A stretch of DNA of 64,000 nucleotides from Triops longicaudatus (Eukaryota; Arthropoda; Branchiopoda; Notostraca; Triopsidae), in contig JAGQDJ010000278.1 of assembly GCA_022885665.1 (NCBI GenBank), forward strand, positions 248,001-312,000, in the 5' to 3' direction. Below are positions 1 through 10,179 of this stretch, one piece after another (position 1 is the stretch's first letter; each line of letters begins with the position of its first letter). Both the position numbers and the translations under genes were made by a program. The notes under the pieces were generated by a model. The model did not search any database. It was not told the origin of the DNA and saw only the letters and a program-made list of their open reading frames with translations.

Positions 1-1
1 C

Positions 2-229
2 AGATATCAAAAAGGGTTTTTCCGGCCTCAGCGTGTACCACGCGTTGATTCTGTACCTGTTCCTGCACCTGAACCTACGCCTGTTGACGCGGAAGACAAC
101 AATAATATTCCGGAAGAAGCTTTGACTCCAGAAGCTGTTCCAGTGCAGACAACATCGACGAATGCAGCTTGGTCGGCCTTAATTGGCTTCTTCACATCGC
201 TCATTCCTGAAGCTCCGCCTGTTAACTAG
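2..229 (+). CDS. HERPUD: HERPUD (homocysteine-responsive ER protein), C-terminal part of last exon
   Basis: The open frame enters from the window edge and ends at TAG 227-229, giving the last 75 residues. The tail has a proline/valine-rich stretch, an acidic DAEDNNNIPEE segment, and then AWSALIGFFTSLIPEAPPVN at the very C-terminus. That ending aligns closely with the HERPUD1 terminus as I remember it, where a Trp/Phe-rich segment runs into LLPEGPP and a final Asn. HERPUD is an ER membrane protein with an N-terminal ubiquitin-like domain; it recruits factors for ER-associated degradation and is induced by the unfolded protein response. The ubiquitin-like domain and membrane hairpin lie outside the window, so the call rests on the C-terminus alone. 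The bases after the stop up to about 780 are 3' UTR and spacer. Confidence 0.75.
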   Translation, partial: RYQKGFFRPQRVPRVDSVPVPAPEPTPVDAEDNNNIPEEALTPEAVPVQTTSTNAAWSALIGFFTSLIPEAPPVN

Positions 230-778
230 TTCCTCTTGAATTTTCGTAATATTTGGTTATGTCCATAGTCCGAGATCACTTTGTGGGGGATGTATCGACA
301 AGGTTTACTATCTTCTGGAATATTTCGAGTCCTTCAATTGTGTTGGTTGGCCTTCCGGCAGTAGAGGGAGATTGTTTGTTGTAGTAGGCTTGTGGCCTGG
401 AAAGTTTTAGTCACACATCCTTTATCAGAATCAGTGGTATTGCGTACACTTATGTGATTGGTTTTAAGTCTCTTTGGCTTTCTTCTACCGATGTATATAA
501 TGAAAACTTATAAATGTGAATTTGCTGCGTAATGTACATGAATAATTAAGGACGTTGTCATATCTTTGTAGACTTGTATTATAAAGGAACGAAATCCACC
601 TCACAGTAAATCCATTATCCATAACCGATGTTTGAAACTCGACAGACACGCAGAACTGGTTACACAGTGCTGTGCAAGATGACCAAATATTTTCCGATTC
701 TACCAGATAAAAACACATGTATAAAATACTGGCTTATAATCTTTAGTAGATTATAAGTTATCAATTTACCTGGAATAC

Positions 779-895
779 CTATGAAGATTTCAAATTCGGA
801 TTGTTTGCATGGATGTAATGATACAAAACCACCAGTAAGAATATACTGACTCCGAGCACATTGGCGAAGATGGCGAGCTGTATGTCGCTGATCAT
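779..895 (-). CDS. OST4: OST4, small subunit of oligosaccharyltransferase
   Basis: A 38-residue protein reads from ATG 895-893 to TAG 781-779. It starts MISDIQLAIFANVLGVSIFL and ends NNPNLKSS. It is nearly identical in design to animal OST4: a short lumenal N-terminus with MI(T/S)D(I/V)QLAIFAN, one membrane span at about residues 8-27, and a short Asn/Pro tail. OST4 is a type I mini-membrane protein of the ER that stabilises STT3-containing oligosaccharyltransferase, which transfers the N-glycan to nascent proteins. A likely 5' UTR intron lies just upstream on the same strand, with donor GTAAGATTC at 961 and acceptor TTTTAG ending at 912 (50 nt). The gene is small enough to be missed by length-filtered gene finders. 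I am very sure of this call. Confidence 0.95.
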   Translation of the reverse strand: MISDIQLAIFANVLGVSIFLLVVLYHYIHANNPNLKSS

Positions 896-911
896 GTTAA
901 ATGGTTTACTC

Positions 912-961
912 CTAAAACAAAATCAAAGAAAATAATCAAAATTTCGTTTTAAGAATCTTAC
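912..961 (-). other. probable 5' UTR intron of OST4
   Basis: On the minus strand GTAAGATTC begins at 961 and TTTGTTTTAG ends at 912, 17 bases before the OST4 start codon. The 50-nt length matches other introns in this window. No coding change depends on it. Confidence 0.5.
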
Positions 962-999
962 AAAATCACCGGTTTCAAAGAGCTCAGAAGACTTGCCAA

Positions 1000-2529
1000 A
1001 CAGTTGACAGTCTAAAACAAATCGCTGCGAGCTGACACGTCACGGTTACCATGGGAACAGGATAGGAGTAAGGCCGCTTACACGTGACTCATTTGTGTTG
1101 TGCTTGAATATTCTTGCCATTTTCTCATATAATCACATTCCTATTATGCGTTCTGTTTAATTTCAATACGTAATTTTATTTGACATTTGTTTTTTTTTGC
1201 TTACGTTCAACATAGTAAAATTAAATATTTAAGGGGGGGGGGGGTGACCCTGGCTACGGGCCTGATGGCTTGTACCTAATAGCCAATTCAGTTGGGAAAA
1301 TCAGTGCGCACTGAGTTTTTCAAACGACGCGGTTCACTTTGTTTCAACAGTTTCGGAAAACTTTGTTTCTCAAACAGATTGCTTGTGCTTGAAAAAAATT
1401 ATCTGCACACTGGCTTTCCCAAATGAATTCGCTATTCATTATGTTTGTTCGTTTTAAGGCGAACCTTACATTCTAGCACTGTTGGTTTTGGTTTGTTGGT
1501 TCGCTTCTTTTTCCGTATTTTTGATAAATCATATCTTTTATTTCCTAATTAAGTAAAACCAGTTTGACATAGCTCCCTTCCTAGTAAATATATTTTTGTT
1601 TTAGTGTTACCTTTCATCTCGTGGTCCTAGTAACATTTAAATTAACTCTAATTAAATGAAAGTTTTTACGATTTCAAGGATCTTGTGGCACTATTTTTTG
1701 TGTCGAAACGGCCGAATCAGGGAATTGCTAATCGTCGCTTAAACCCCTCCGTAGATGTGATTTTTCTTTTCTGGTCGGGACTCGTTTGACGTTCGTCTCG
1801 TCCTTTTTCTTTTCCGTTATAAGTGTTAAACATTGGTGTTGATGGACTTACCCACGAAAAGAAAATTGTTTTATATGTTGTTGTCTTGTTTCACTGTGTT
1901 GTTCATCACATTGCCTTGTTTTTTTTTCTAGAAAAGTGGGAGAAAAGAGTTTAATTATCAATTGAAACATGTATTGTAGCTTTCTTCTTATGAGCTCTGT
2001 TCATCTTTCTCATTTGCTCGATCCCCTCTCTGTCTTTGATATTTTTATCCTTTCTAAGTGTTTCTTGAACATGAGAAAAAGCAAAATTCGCGAAAAGGTG
2101 TCAAATTTTATTTAGTTTCTGAGCGTTTAAATGTAATCTCTTTTTTTAAAAAAAAAGTGTCACATGGATTTGGGATAATGTTGTACCAGTCTGCCGAATG
2201 CAACGTGGCGGCTTAGTCAAATGCCTGCATTTTCCCATGTATATTCTCGCTTAATTTTGAATTCTCATCACGATGAGCATTGTTTAGCTCACTACAGCCA
2301 CCTAGTACCGTAAAGACCTTCTTCCGGCTTAGACTTGTCCAGCTTGTTGACAGTTAGACCCGTCGTCTTGATGGAATGGAAAAATAAACATGCCTTCTGC
2401 TATTATTGGTACCAAACGATAGTCTGTTACTAATCTTTTCGTAGTTACTATTTAAAAAAACGCATTTACGTTGATCGTTGTTAAGTAAGAGTCCTAAAAA
2501 TCCGAAATAGCGATAAAAAGTAGTTTGGA
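1000..2529. other. intergenic region between OST4 and NAA80
   Basis: No coding exon was recognised. It contains a 12-base G tract at 1233-1244, followed by a moderately GC-rich stretch that may be the edge of an old dispersed repeat. The rest is AT-rich. The promoters of OST4 (left) and NAA80 (right) should lie here; I see no clear TATA box for either. Confidence 0.5.
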
Positions 2530-3491
2530 ATGTTCGTTCTACTTCACGACTACCCTGAGCTTCTCGATTCCGTGTGCGATCTTCTCAACGCAGAATGGCC
2601 CCGCAGCAAATCAGCCAGGTAAATCAATACTGTCATTTGAGTAGCACGGGTAGTGAAACTTGTTCTCTACGCAGATTTGCCAAATCATCAAACTCCCCAA
2701 GTAACTTCTTGTTTCATTGCTGACTGATAGGTTGAACAGCTTAAGCGGTTCTTCAGACAGTCTACCTCTAAGTGTACTTCTAGTCAATAATCTGAACTCC
2801 AAATCTTGCGAGGTACTGGGACATGCTAAAGTAACGAAACTGCCGAATGACCATGAATCATGTTGGATCGAATCCGGTAGAGTATGTCATCATGGAGACC
2901 GTTCTGTAATATTAAAATTCTTTCATTTTTCGCTCCAGTCCTTATCCATCCGAACTGTAGAGGGAAAGGTTTGGGCAAAGAACTCATGCTCTTCTGTGAA
3001 GATATTGCTCGGGGTAAGAGATTTAAGACAGTATATCTGTCAACACATGACAAGCAAGGTTTTTATTCGAGCCTGGGATATGAATTCTGCTCTCCCATAA
3101 ACCGGTTTGCTGGCGGACCGATCTGTTCTCTGGAACAAGTATTTCTTATGAAATACATAAAGTACTCTTTCTTAAGGCAGGTATTCAATTGCAGCCTAAA
3201 ATAGAATATACAAGGCACGCGCCCCAATTAGACGTGCCTCCAAGTGAATGGACTGAACTTTCCGGCGTTATTCCATCTCATCAACCAGTGCCATCGCTGA
3301 AAAAAGACGGTTCGCAACTTGGCTTCGCTTTACCGACGATCAAACCAGCAAAGGCCTCCGGTGCTGTGCCTGTTCCGCCGCCTTTACCCGTCCAGAAAAA
3401 CTGTTGTGCGAAATTTACACCAAGTGCCAAACGTGTTGAAAAAGTCGAAGGAAACCTTCTAAACAAAATGTACATGAAAAAGTCCTTGTGA
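2530..3491 (+). CDS. NAA80: NAA80, actin N-terminal acetyltransferase
   Basis: Four exons join in frame: 2530-2618, 2731-2876, 2939-3138 and 3195-3491, giving 243 residues. Landmarks match NAA80 (NAT6/FUS2): the N-terminal YPELLDSVCDLLNAEWPRSK block, the acetyl-CoA loop HPNCRGKGLGKELM at about residues 81-94, YLSTHDKQGFYSSLGYEF in the C-terminal half of the GNAT fold, and a proline-rich tail with VPVPPPLP. Family knowledge: NAA80 acetylates the processed N-terminus of actin in the cytosol, and the proline run binds profilin, presenting actin-profilin as substrate. The third intron (3139-3194, 56 nt) is inferred because exon 3 otherwise reads into a stop and the tail continues in another frame; GT-AG ends and phase 0 support it. 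AATAAA lies at 3505-3510. Confidence 0.9.
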
Positions 3492-3504
3492 CAGGACTCA
3501 AGCA

Positions 3505-3510
3505 AATAAA
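3505..3510 (+). terminator. polyadenylation signal AATAAA of NAA80
   Basis: AATAAA begins 14 bases after the NAA80 stop codon, so the 3' UTR is very short. Confidence 0.7.
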
Positions 3511-3900
3511 CTATTGGTTGTTATCCAGATTCCAGATGTATGGGTGCTTTACGTAAATAGAAAACGAAAGCTGTACAGCTCGTTGTCCAAACACAATAGG
3601 AGATTTAGGGGTTGAGAAAAACTTCATTAATAGGCCTGGTAGTTTAAGCCACAGTCAAACCTTTGCATACACTTTTCGTGGAAAGCTACACTGTAACCTT
3701 GGCACCCTGCTCTTCCATAAAATATGCTTATTTTGAATCCAACAGTAACACCATGAAATTGGGAGAAACCCACTCAAAACTCTTGCATTAACGCTTGAAC
3801 CGAACATTCTTGGCACTTCAAGACAATGGTACAAGAAATGTCCGTCGTTACCCAAACTAGCGGTAAAAATTCCCTAGCCGTACATTCAATTAAAGCCCCT

Positions 3901-3906
3901 TTTATT
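3901..3906 (-). terminator. polyadenylation signal AATAAA of AMPK gamma
   Basis: Minus-strand AATAAA lies 16 bases past the AMPK gamma stop at 3922, facing the NAA80 3' end. The two genes converge with about 400 bases between their signals. Confidence 0.6.
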
Positions 3907-3921
3907 CGGCACATCTTCTCT

Positions 3922-6063
3922 TCAATCAGCTTTGACTAAAGAGTTAGGTCGATCACGTTGACTGATTAGTTCTTCACACGTGTTTCGGGTGAAATTATTG
4001 CCTTCGGGGGTAAGTCGTCGCTCTAGCATATCCCCATCAGCATCCATCATGGCAATTTCTTCCTCGCAGTCTTTAACGGTATTATCACCCTTGTCCACCC
4101 TGCCGAGTCGGAGCTCTTCGTCAAAATCTTCCTCTAGGATTGTAGAGGATTCCGCTTCTTCTGGTACGCCAGAACTACGTTTATTCTTATTTCCTATATG
4201 AGATAATGTGCAATGTTTCACTACTCTGTTTCGCACGAGCTTATCATCTCTACTTACTATACGGTTTCAAAACCAGCTCCGTGAGAATGTCCGATAGAGA
4301 AATAACACCGATAACTCGCTCATCTGAGTCCACAACCACAAGTCGGTGTACCTATCATAACAGAATTAATTATATAATTTCAATTATGATATTCCATAAT
4401 ACAATTTACCTCTGCGCGAACTATCTTCTCTAGTACAGAATAAAACGAATCATCCAAATAACACTTTTGAACACCCTCAAACCACGTATTCCGATGTTCG
4501 TTGGCCTGAGTTAAGGTGATATCCAAGTTGTTGTACGTCTTCTCTGCAGCTAAGTTCTACGAGTATCAAAGAAAACTCATTACTTATACAATAAAAGTCA
4601 AACAAATCGCAAGTATTACAATAACGTCAAATTTGGCATAGATATCGACAAGTTTTCCCTGGGAATCAACGATGGGCAAAGCAGACACTCGACGTTCGAC
4701 AAATTTCTTCAAAGCCACGATGATGGGCATGTCTGGCCTGGCGGTTTCCACGTTTTCGTAAGTGCCAATTCGCAGTTCCCGAAGAGTTTTCATCATATAA
4801 CTCGGTTTAGGCATATCGTTTATCTAGTGAACAAGACATTACTGTCAGTTATACAGGCTAGATAAACTAGGAACAGTAACACTTACATAAAGAAATAGGA
4901 ATCGTAGTATGCGCTTGTGAGTCACTATGTACAAGACATTTCCCGTATTGGGATCAATAACGGGTAACCGATGGATACGATTGCTAATCAAGGTATTTAT
5001 GGCATCAAACAAGGATGCATCTGGGCTAATGCTAACTAGAGGTTTGTACTCTTTCTGCAGGACACCTTCGAGAGAGACAATTTACGTCAGTATTTGAAAG
5101 CGTTGGCCAAATCAATTTCTGGATTACTTCTCCAAGTATCCAGTTTATGTTCTTCTAACTCGTCCATATGCACCAACGGGGATTTGTAATACGTTTGTAA
5201 GATTTTGATAAAATCTGTAATAGTGAGCATACCAACGAACCTTTGCTCTGTACTATCCCACAAAGGGGCTGCTCGCACACCTGCAAGAAAAAACTCATTA
5301 ATAATTAAATAACAAATCAAATTAGAAGGATTTATACCATTGTATACGAGTGCGAAGAAAGCTTTTTTGACCAACAGCTGCGTATCGAAGACCACGAGTT
5401 TAGCACTAGTCGGAATGAGATCGTAGCACTTGTGGAACTTGAAGAACTTGACAAAAATTTGGCTTTCATCATCTTCTGGAACAAATCGACGAAATACAAA
5501 AAAAAAACAAGATCGGTGTCAGTCAAACGTCACTTTATTTATAATTTCTGTGCTCTTTCTGCTAGTCGCCACGGTACATTAAACTGGTGACTTCGAAAAG
5601 GTGACAAAAAGCCATGCAATCTGAATACATGGAAGCTTTGACCTTATCCCTTGTCCTACTGAACTTCACCGGCGACTAAGCTCGTACAAAACATTTCTCA
5701 CGTCGTAACGCCCCCCCCCCCCCAAAAAAAAAAAGCCGGGCCAAGCAGCTGCCTTGAGCGATCGCTATCCCGAAATCGTTCGTAGTAAGTTGGCGAAGCC
5801 TCTTGTTAGCTATAATTAACTTTGGCCATGATGAAGTCTTCCTTCCCTAATTCTTGAAATTACCCTCTGGATATTCCTTGACACTAACACGACATTCCCT
5901 CCTACAATTGCACGGTCCTACCTAGAGCCAGATATTCCGCAACAATGTCTCTCCATGATTCGTTGATGTCCTCGAACTCTTTTATCTGGTCCACAGTGTA
6001 CTCTTCCTCTTCGTCCTCTAAGCTTAGAGCCACATAGTTGGAATAATAGTGCAGACACAGCAT
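3922..6063 (-). CDS. PRKAG: AMPK gamma regulatory subunit, short isoform and common four-CBS core
   Basis: Exons on the minus strand: 6063-5922, 5475-5338, 5280-5128, 5065-4887, 4823-4620, 4556-4410, 4351-4258 and 4193-3922, giving 442 residues. The core opens EDDESQIFVKFFKFHKCYDL and carries four CBS motifs with the family's usual marks: LTITDFI, VTHKRIL, YAKFDVI and SLSDIL. This is the nucleotide-sensing subunit of AMP-activated protein kinase; the CBS pairs bind AMP, ADP and ATP and control kinase activity. The first exon (MLCLHYYSNYVALSLEDEEE) is acidic and specific to this isoform. After CBS4 a consensus donor (GTAAGT at 4257) leads to a last exon encoding a roughly 90-residue acidic tail; reading through the donor would instead stop at 4250. 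Longer isoforms use upstream exons listed separately. Confidence 0.95.
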
Positions 6064-7692
6064 GACGTTTCAACTCAAACGCACTTCTCTCGAGCTTTTT
6101 ACAGCGCTGTGATTTTCTACGACATAATACTGCACCACACCACGGTTAACTTGGCTGTTGTCAAACCAGGGTCAAACTTTAGCTGTTCTTGAACAAAACT
6201 GTCTTCACTGGCCACTAAACTCTCGGCCGATCTCAAAGATATAACTTTTCAATGATTTCCCTACCGCTTGATGAGTGTTCTTTACGGAGAAAACTGGCTG
6301 AGTGGAGCTAAGATAATCGCACCTCCACCCGAAAAAGCTGCCTTCACACATGCAATACCTAAAAATGGCTCCCACGAAGTTCCGAACGAACGCACGACAG
6401 GGTTTATACGCCGTGCCGTTTCCTCCTGTTCTCTCGCCTTGGCTACTGAGCCAAATTTCTGTGCACTCAGAACGTCAGACGACATTGACCGTCTCAGCCA
6501 AGGGTGTTTCTAAGTTCCAATATTCGCTTGGATAAAGTCGGTAGCTGTAATCAACAAAATTAACAATGCGTCTATCGCTCATTAGCCGAATTCCAACAAT
6601 TCTATACACAACTGTGCTTACATCTGACAGGCAAATATCTAGGAATCTTAAAACTGAAAGTGGAAATTCCTCTTCCATCCGTTTTCTTACATCGTAAACC
6701 TTCTACTTCTCTGGTTCTCAGAGATCAATTAAGAGCGTTTTCATGCCGGCTCAGGAAAACCTCAAGTAAACAATCACCGTTCTAGAATGTTCGGTCGAAA
6801 GAGTCATTTAGTGAACGCTGGCAGATCCATTACTGACTATTAATTCTTTAAAACATTTATATTATTTAAGACGCTGCGACATTACAACGAAGACCATAAT
6901 AACTACAAATGAACTCGTTGCAACTCGATACAATCTTCGGCGCTCGCACACTCCAACGTAAAAATTAAAATATTAACAAAATAACATCTAATAAGAAAGT
7001 CCTAGTGGAGCTTTTCATAACTCAAGCAAAAACTATCTCTGGTGTTTTAGTAGTCTTTCCCATAAGTCAAGTGAATAAGACTAAAAAGTCACGTGAAATA
7101 TGATCAACGAAGTCGTTCATTTCAAATGGCAGAAACGGTAGGTACAAAGGACAAACCAGAATCCCCTGAAACTTTCAACAGTTTTGACACCTTCAGCTCA
7201 GAAGAGTCAACATCTTGACGTTCATACTATACAAGTGCACTTGTCTCTTCTTGAAATGGTACAGCAAATGCTTAGGTCTGAATTTTGCAACGAAACAGAG
7301 CATTTCCCTCTGCTGATATGCATCCACTTGTAATCATCGTTGAGAACAAAGCCGTTAAGAACAGGGGGGGGGGGGGGGGAATTCCCGTAGGCTTGCGTTT
7401 AATTTAACTTTGCCTTCGAAATTTTGCCAATCATCCGAATTTGGGACCGACAATATTTTACATTTCACACTCCTGAACTGAGTCCCATTTTCTTCATGTC
7501 TCTATGATCGCTTCTGTAAAAACATGCAAGCACATAAAATCTGCTTTAAATTTAACTAAATACGCAATTTTAGTGAAACCTCGTGAAGTACCTACACCCT
7601 CTGCGCTGGATAAGTTAGCATACTTGGCGAGACCCGTGTAAGTCTGTTTAAACCCTGTCAGATCGAAAATCTATAATAAAAAACAAACTCAC
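6064..7692 (-). other. AMPK gamma intron and presumed promoter of the short isoform
   Basis: No coding exon was recognised between the short-isoform start codon and the exon at 7741-7693. The short transcript should start just above 6063. A 16-base G tract sits at 7364-7379. Confidence 0.4.
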
Positions 7693-8276
7693 CCATATCA
7701 TCCAAATCCACCTTTTCCAGAAATGGATCAGCAACAGGAAGCTAAAAAAATAGAAAAAGCAATAATGTATGAAAAGCAGTGTGAGACTGATTGTAAACAT
7801 AATAAAGAATGCAAAGGCTATTTACTTTAAGTTATCCACGCGGCAAGCAACAAAAAGAAAAATCACGTGAGTTCATTCTCAAAAATTACGTTCAAAACTT
7901 AACGAGAAAAAGCCCACAAGGTGTTCTGAACATAAGGTTTTTTCGACGAGAAAGAAACTGTACTAATTACGCCCGGTAACAATTAACTACATGTGAAAAA
8001 AATCAACTCTTGATTAGAAAAAATGCCCTTATTGCTTTCAGCTTCGTGTCTCAGTATCTCGTATTGATCTCCTCGTTAACCACACTGAATGTACAGTTGG
8101 CTACATCCCACCTTTTTTACCTGCCAGTGTCATCTAATAAGAGCTTACCCCACGAGAGTCCCGGAAAAGAATTGCAGCATGGTGCGGATCAATTGAATTT
8201 TCCACTCGAAGTGAACCTGCGCCTATGGATGCTCTCCGCCGGTCCGAGTCCCCGGATAAACGTCGCATCAACGCAC
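7693..8276 (-). CDS. PRKAG: AMPK gamma, two common exons of the long isoforms
   Basis: Exon 8276-8149 enters in phase 1 and leaves in phase 0. It encodes ALMRRLSGDSDRRRASIGAG and ends DPHHAAILFRDSRG. Exon 7741-7693 (phase 0 in, phase 1 out) encodes LPVADPFLEKVDLDDM and joins the core at EDDESQ. The second exon corresponds to the LEK segment that precedes the first CBS motif in vertebrate PRKAG2. The first carries two basic-serine motifs (RRLS, RRRAS), which are plausible phosphorylation sites. Splice signals are clean: acceptor TTTATTCAG before 8276, donor GTAAGC at 8148, acceptor TTTTTTTAG before 7741, donor GTGAGT at 7692. The exons are very likely real; which upstream exons they join is inference from codon phase. 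Confidence 0.85.
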
Positions 8277-8382
8277 CTGAATAAAATAATAAAAAGGGAA
8301 ATTAATTTAAGCGTTCATTGTAAATGTGAATAGTTAATTCTAGAAGCTACGCCATCACTTCACACTACAAATCTCTCTTAAC

Positions 8383-9154
8383 CCAAGTTTGCACCTCGTG
8401 AACTAACACTCTTGCTACGGTTGGGTTTACACCGCCACCAGGATGTTGCGATGTTTGGTTTCTTTTGTTGCTCGTTACGGGGATGATAAACTGTTTCCGA
8501 TCCAGCTAAAATATAGTGACTATTGTCCAGTAACTGTTGGTTTTTGCTAGCTCGCAAAAGCTCAGCATCGGAAAAGGTCAGCAAATCATTCGACTGTGGG
8601 GCGACGGCACGACGTTTGTCTTCTGCTTTATCCAGGGCCCAGCGGTGGGCCCTCCATTTTCTCGCAGTCGCAGCGGGACCGGGGACGACTAACAGATGGC
8701 TAAAATCTTCCTTCAACGATTTTGCATCCAGAGCAGAGCAAGGAAGTTCTTTTTGACGGCCAGGCGAACTACCAACGCAGAATCCGACGATTTCTTCTTC
8801 GAAAGAATTACCACCAGTTGAACGGAGCGTTCCATGGCTAGCTACTACAGGAAGAAGGACCTGTTTGGTTGGCAAAGGCGAAAGTGGCATGCGCTGTACG
8901 CGAATGAGCCGTGGTTTGGCTTTAGGATCGCACAACAATGGTGCCATTTCTCCTGGAATTTCATCCCCTTCGCTAATTTTGATAGGCTCTACCGGATTAT
9001 AGGCACGAGTAGCACCACCCTCTGAGTTTCGTTTAACACCAGATGCAATACTAGCCACGGAGTTGGCATTGCAGCAAGTCGCACCGCACTTGAACCCGGA
9101 TTTATTGCTAAGATTAGTAGAACAAGCTGCACTACAAGATTGGCACAGGCCCAT
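8383..9154 (-). CDS. candidate alternative first coding exon of AMPK gamma with MGLC N-terminus
   Basis: An open frame of 258 codons runs from ATG 9154 to TAA at 8378. Just before the stop, GGTTAAG gives a donor at 8382 in phase 1, matching the acceptor of the exon starting at 8276, only 106 bases away. Spliced that way the exon gives 257 residues and an isoform of about 711 residues. It begins MGLCQSCSAACSTN and is cysteine-rich for the first 30 residues; Met-Gly with Ser at position 6 fits N-myristoylation and the cysteines fit palmitoylation. An acceptor (TTGTTGTGCAG) lies 8 bases before the ATG, as at the other internal first exons. I recognise no domain. It could instead be a separate intronless gene ending RGANLG. 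Confidence 0.5.
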
Positions 9155-9734
9155 CTTGGTCTCTGCACAACAACAGGTTTGGAGACGAAACTTAAAGGAC
9201 TCTTTAACAAAAATGTAGAGGAAAATAAAGGACAATTTCCACGGAATTAGACCTAACACAACTTCGTTCAGAAAGCTGCAAGAAGATAAATTCGCAAAAA
9301 AAATCTTACAGAGCGACCGTTCAAACTGGACACCCTGAACGATACAAAGTGCTTTCAGTGTTAGGAGACGACACCAGTATAACGGTGGGTAATTAGTAGG
9401 ATATTACATGCTTCGGCATTTTACGTGCTTAATGACATTACAAGAAAAGGACATTTCGCGGTGGCCAGAATTACAAAGACACAATTCGTTCCTGTTTGGG
9501 CTCGTTGTCTCCTCATTTACCCAGTTTACCTTTCGTCATACTTTATCCTTTCCTTGCCTTCCTCCTTCCTTTTCCGAATCTCTCCGGTTAGTAAAAGGGC
9601 GTATGGCCCCTGCTTATTTATCCTTGTGTCACGTGTTTCCTAAGTAATAGATAGCGAATGCGATATAAAAGAATAGTTGTGCTGTGGATAAAAAAAGTAA
9701 TAGACGTTTCTTTGAAAACACATGCAATATCCAC

Positions 9735-9849
9735 CTTGGGGTTCCGATTTTACGGACACCTGATCCGTAGTGATTGGTTTCTTGGAGTGAAATGAAAAAT
9801 CGCGAATTCTCTTCACAGGTTTGCGCGATTTACGTTCACTTGCCATCAT
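9735..9849 (-). CDS. candidate small alternative exon of AMPK gamma
   Basis: ATG ATG at 9849 opens 38 codons rich in Lys and Arg (MMASERKSRKPVKRIRDFSF onwards), ending at CAAG/GTGGAT in phase 1. That phase matches the acceptor at 8276, so the join would read EPQ-G-ALMRRLS. The same frame is open further upstream, and an AAG acceptor could make this an internal exon instead. The donor is weak (GTGGAT). A phase-0 alternative, GTGTCC after ...TTDQ, is also weak. The codon pattern looks protein-coding, but assignment to AMPK gamma rests on phase and position only. Confidence 0.3.
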
Positions 9850-10179
9850 GGGCGTCAAATAGCTCGCGGCCTTATCACAGAACGATCCCAAGTAGTACGT
9901 AAAAACCAGCCAACTAGAATACGACTACTTGCTTCAGCTGCCTTGACTTTGGTTTTGTAAAGCAGCAGCCGCCACACAACCAGTCCCATCTAGGAATTCC
10001 CCTAGCAATCGATGACGCACAAGGATTGCAACTAGCTATGCGCTCTTATGTGCGTAGCGTACCTGACCTGAGTAACGCAACTTTCGTTCACATTTCTTCA
10101 CCCTTTGTAGGTCCTTCATTAACTCCGAAGGATTGCTACATCAACCTCTAAAACGATATAACGAGGCTGAGAGAAATAC

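Noticed and set aside
8010..8333. 107-codon plus-strand frame
   Set aside because: Antisense to the AMPK gamma exon 8276-8149, whose RRLSGDS and DPHHAAILF content and clean splice sites are far better supported.
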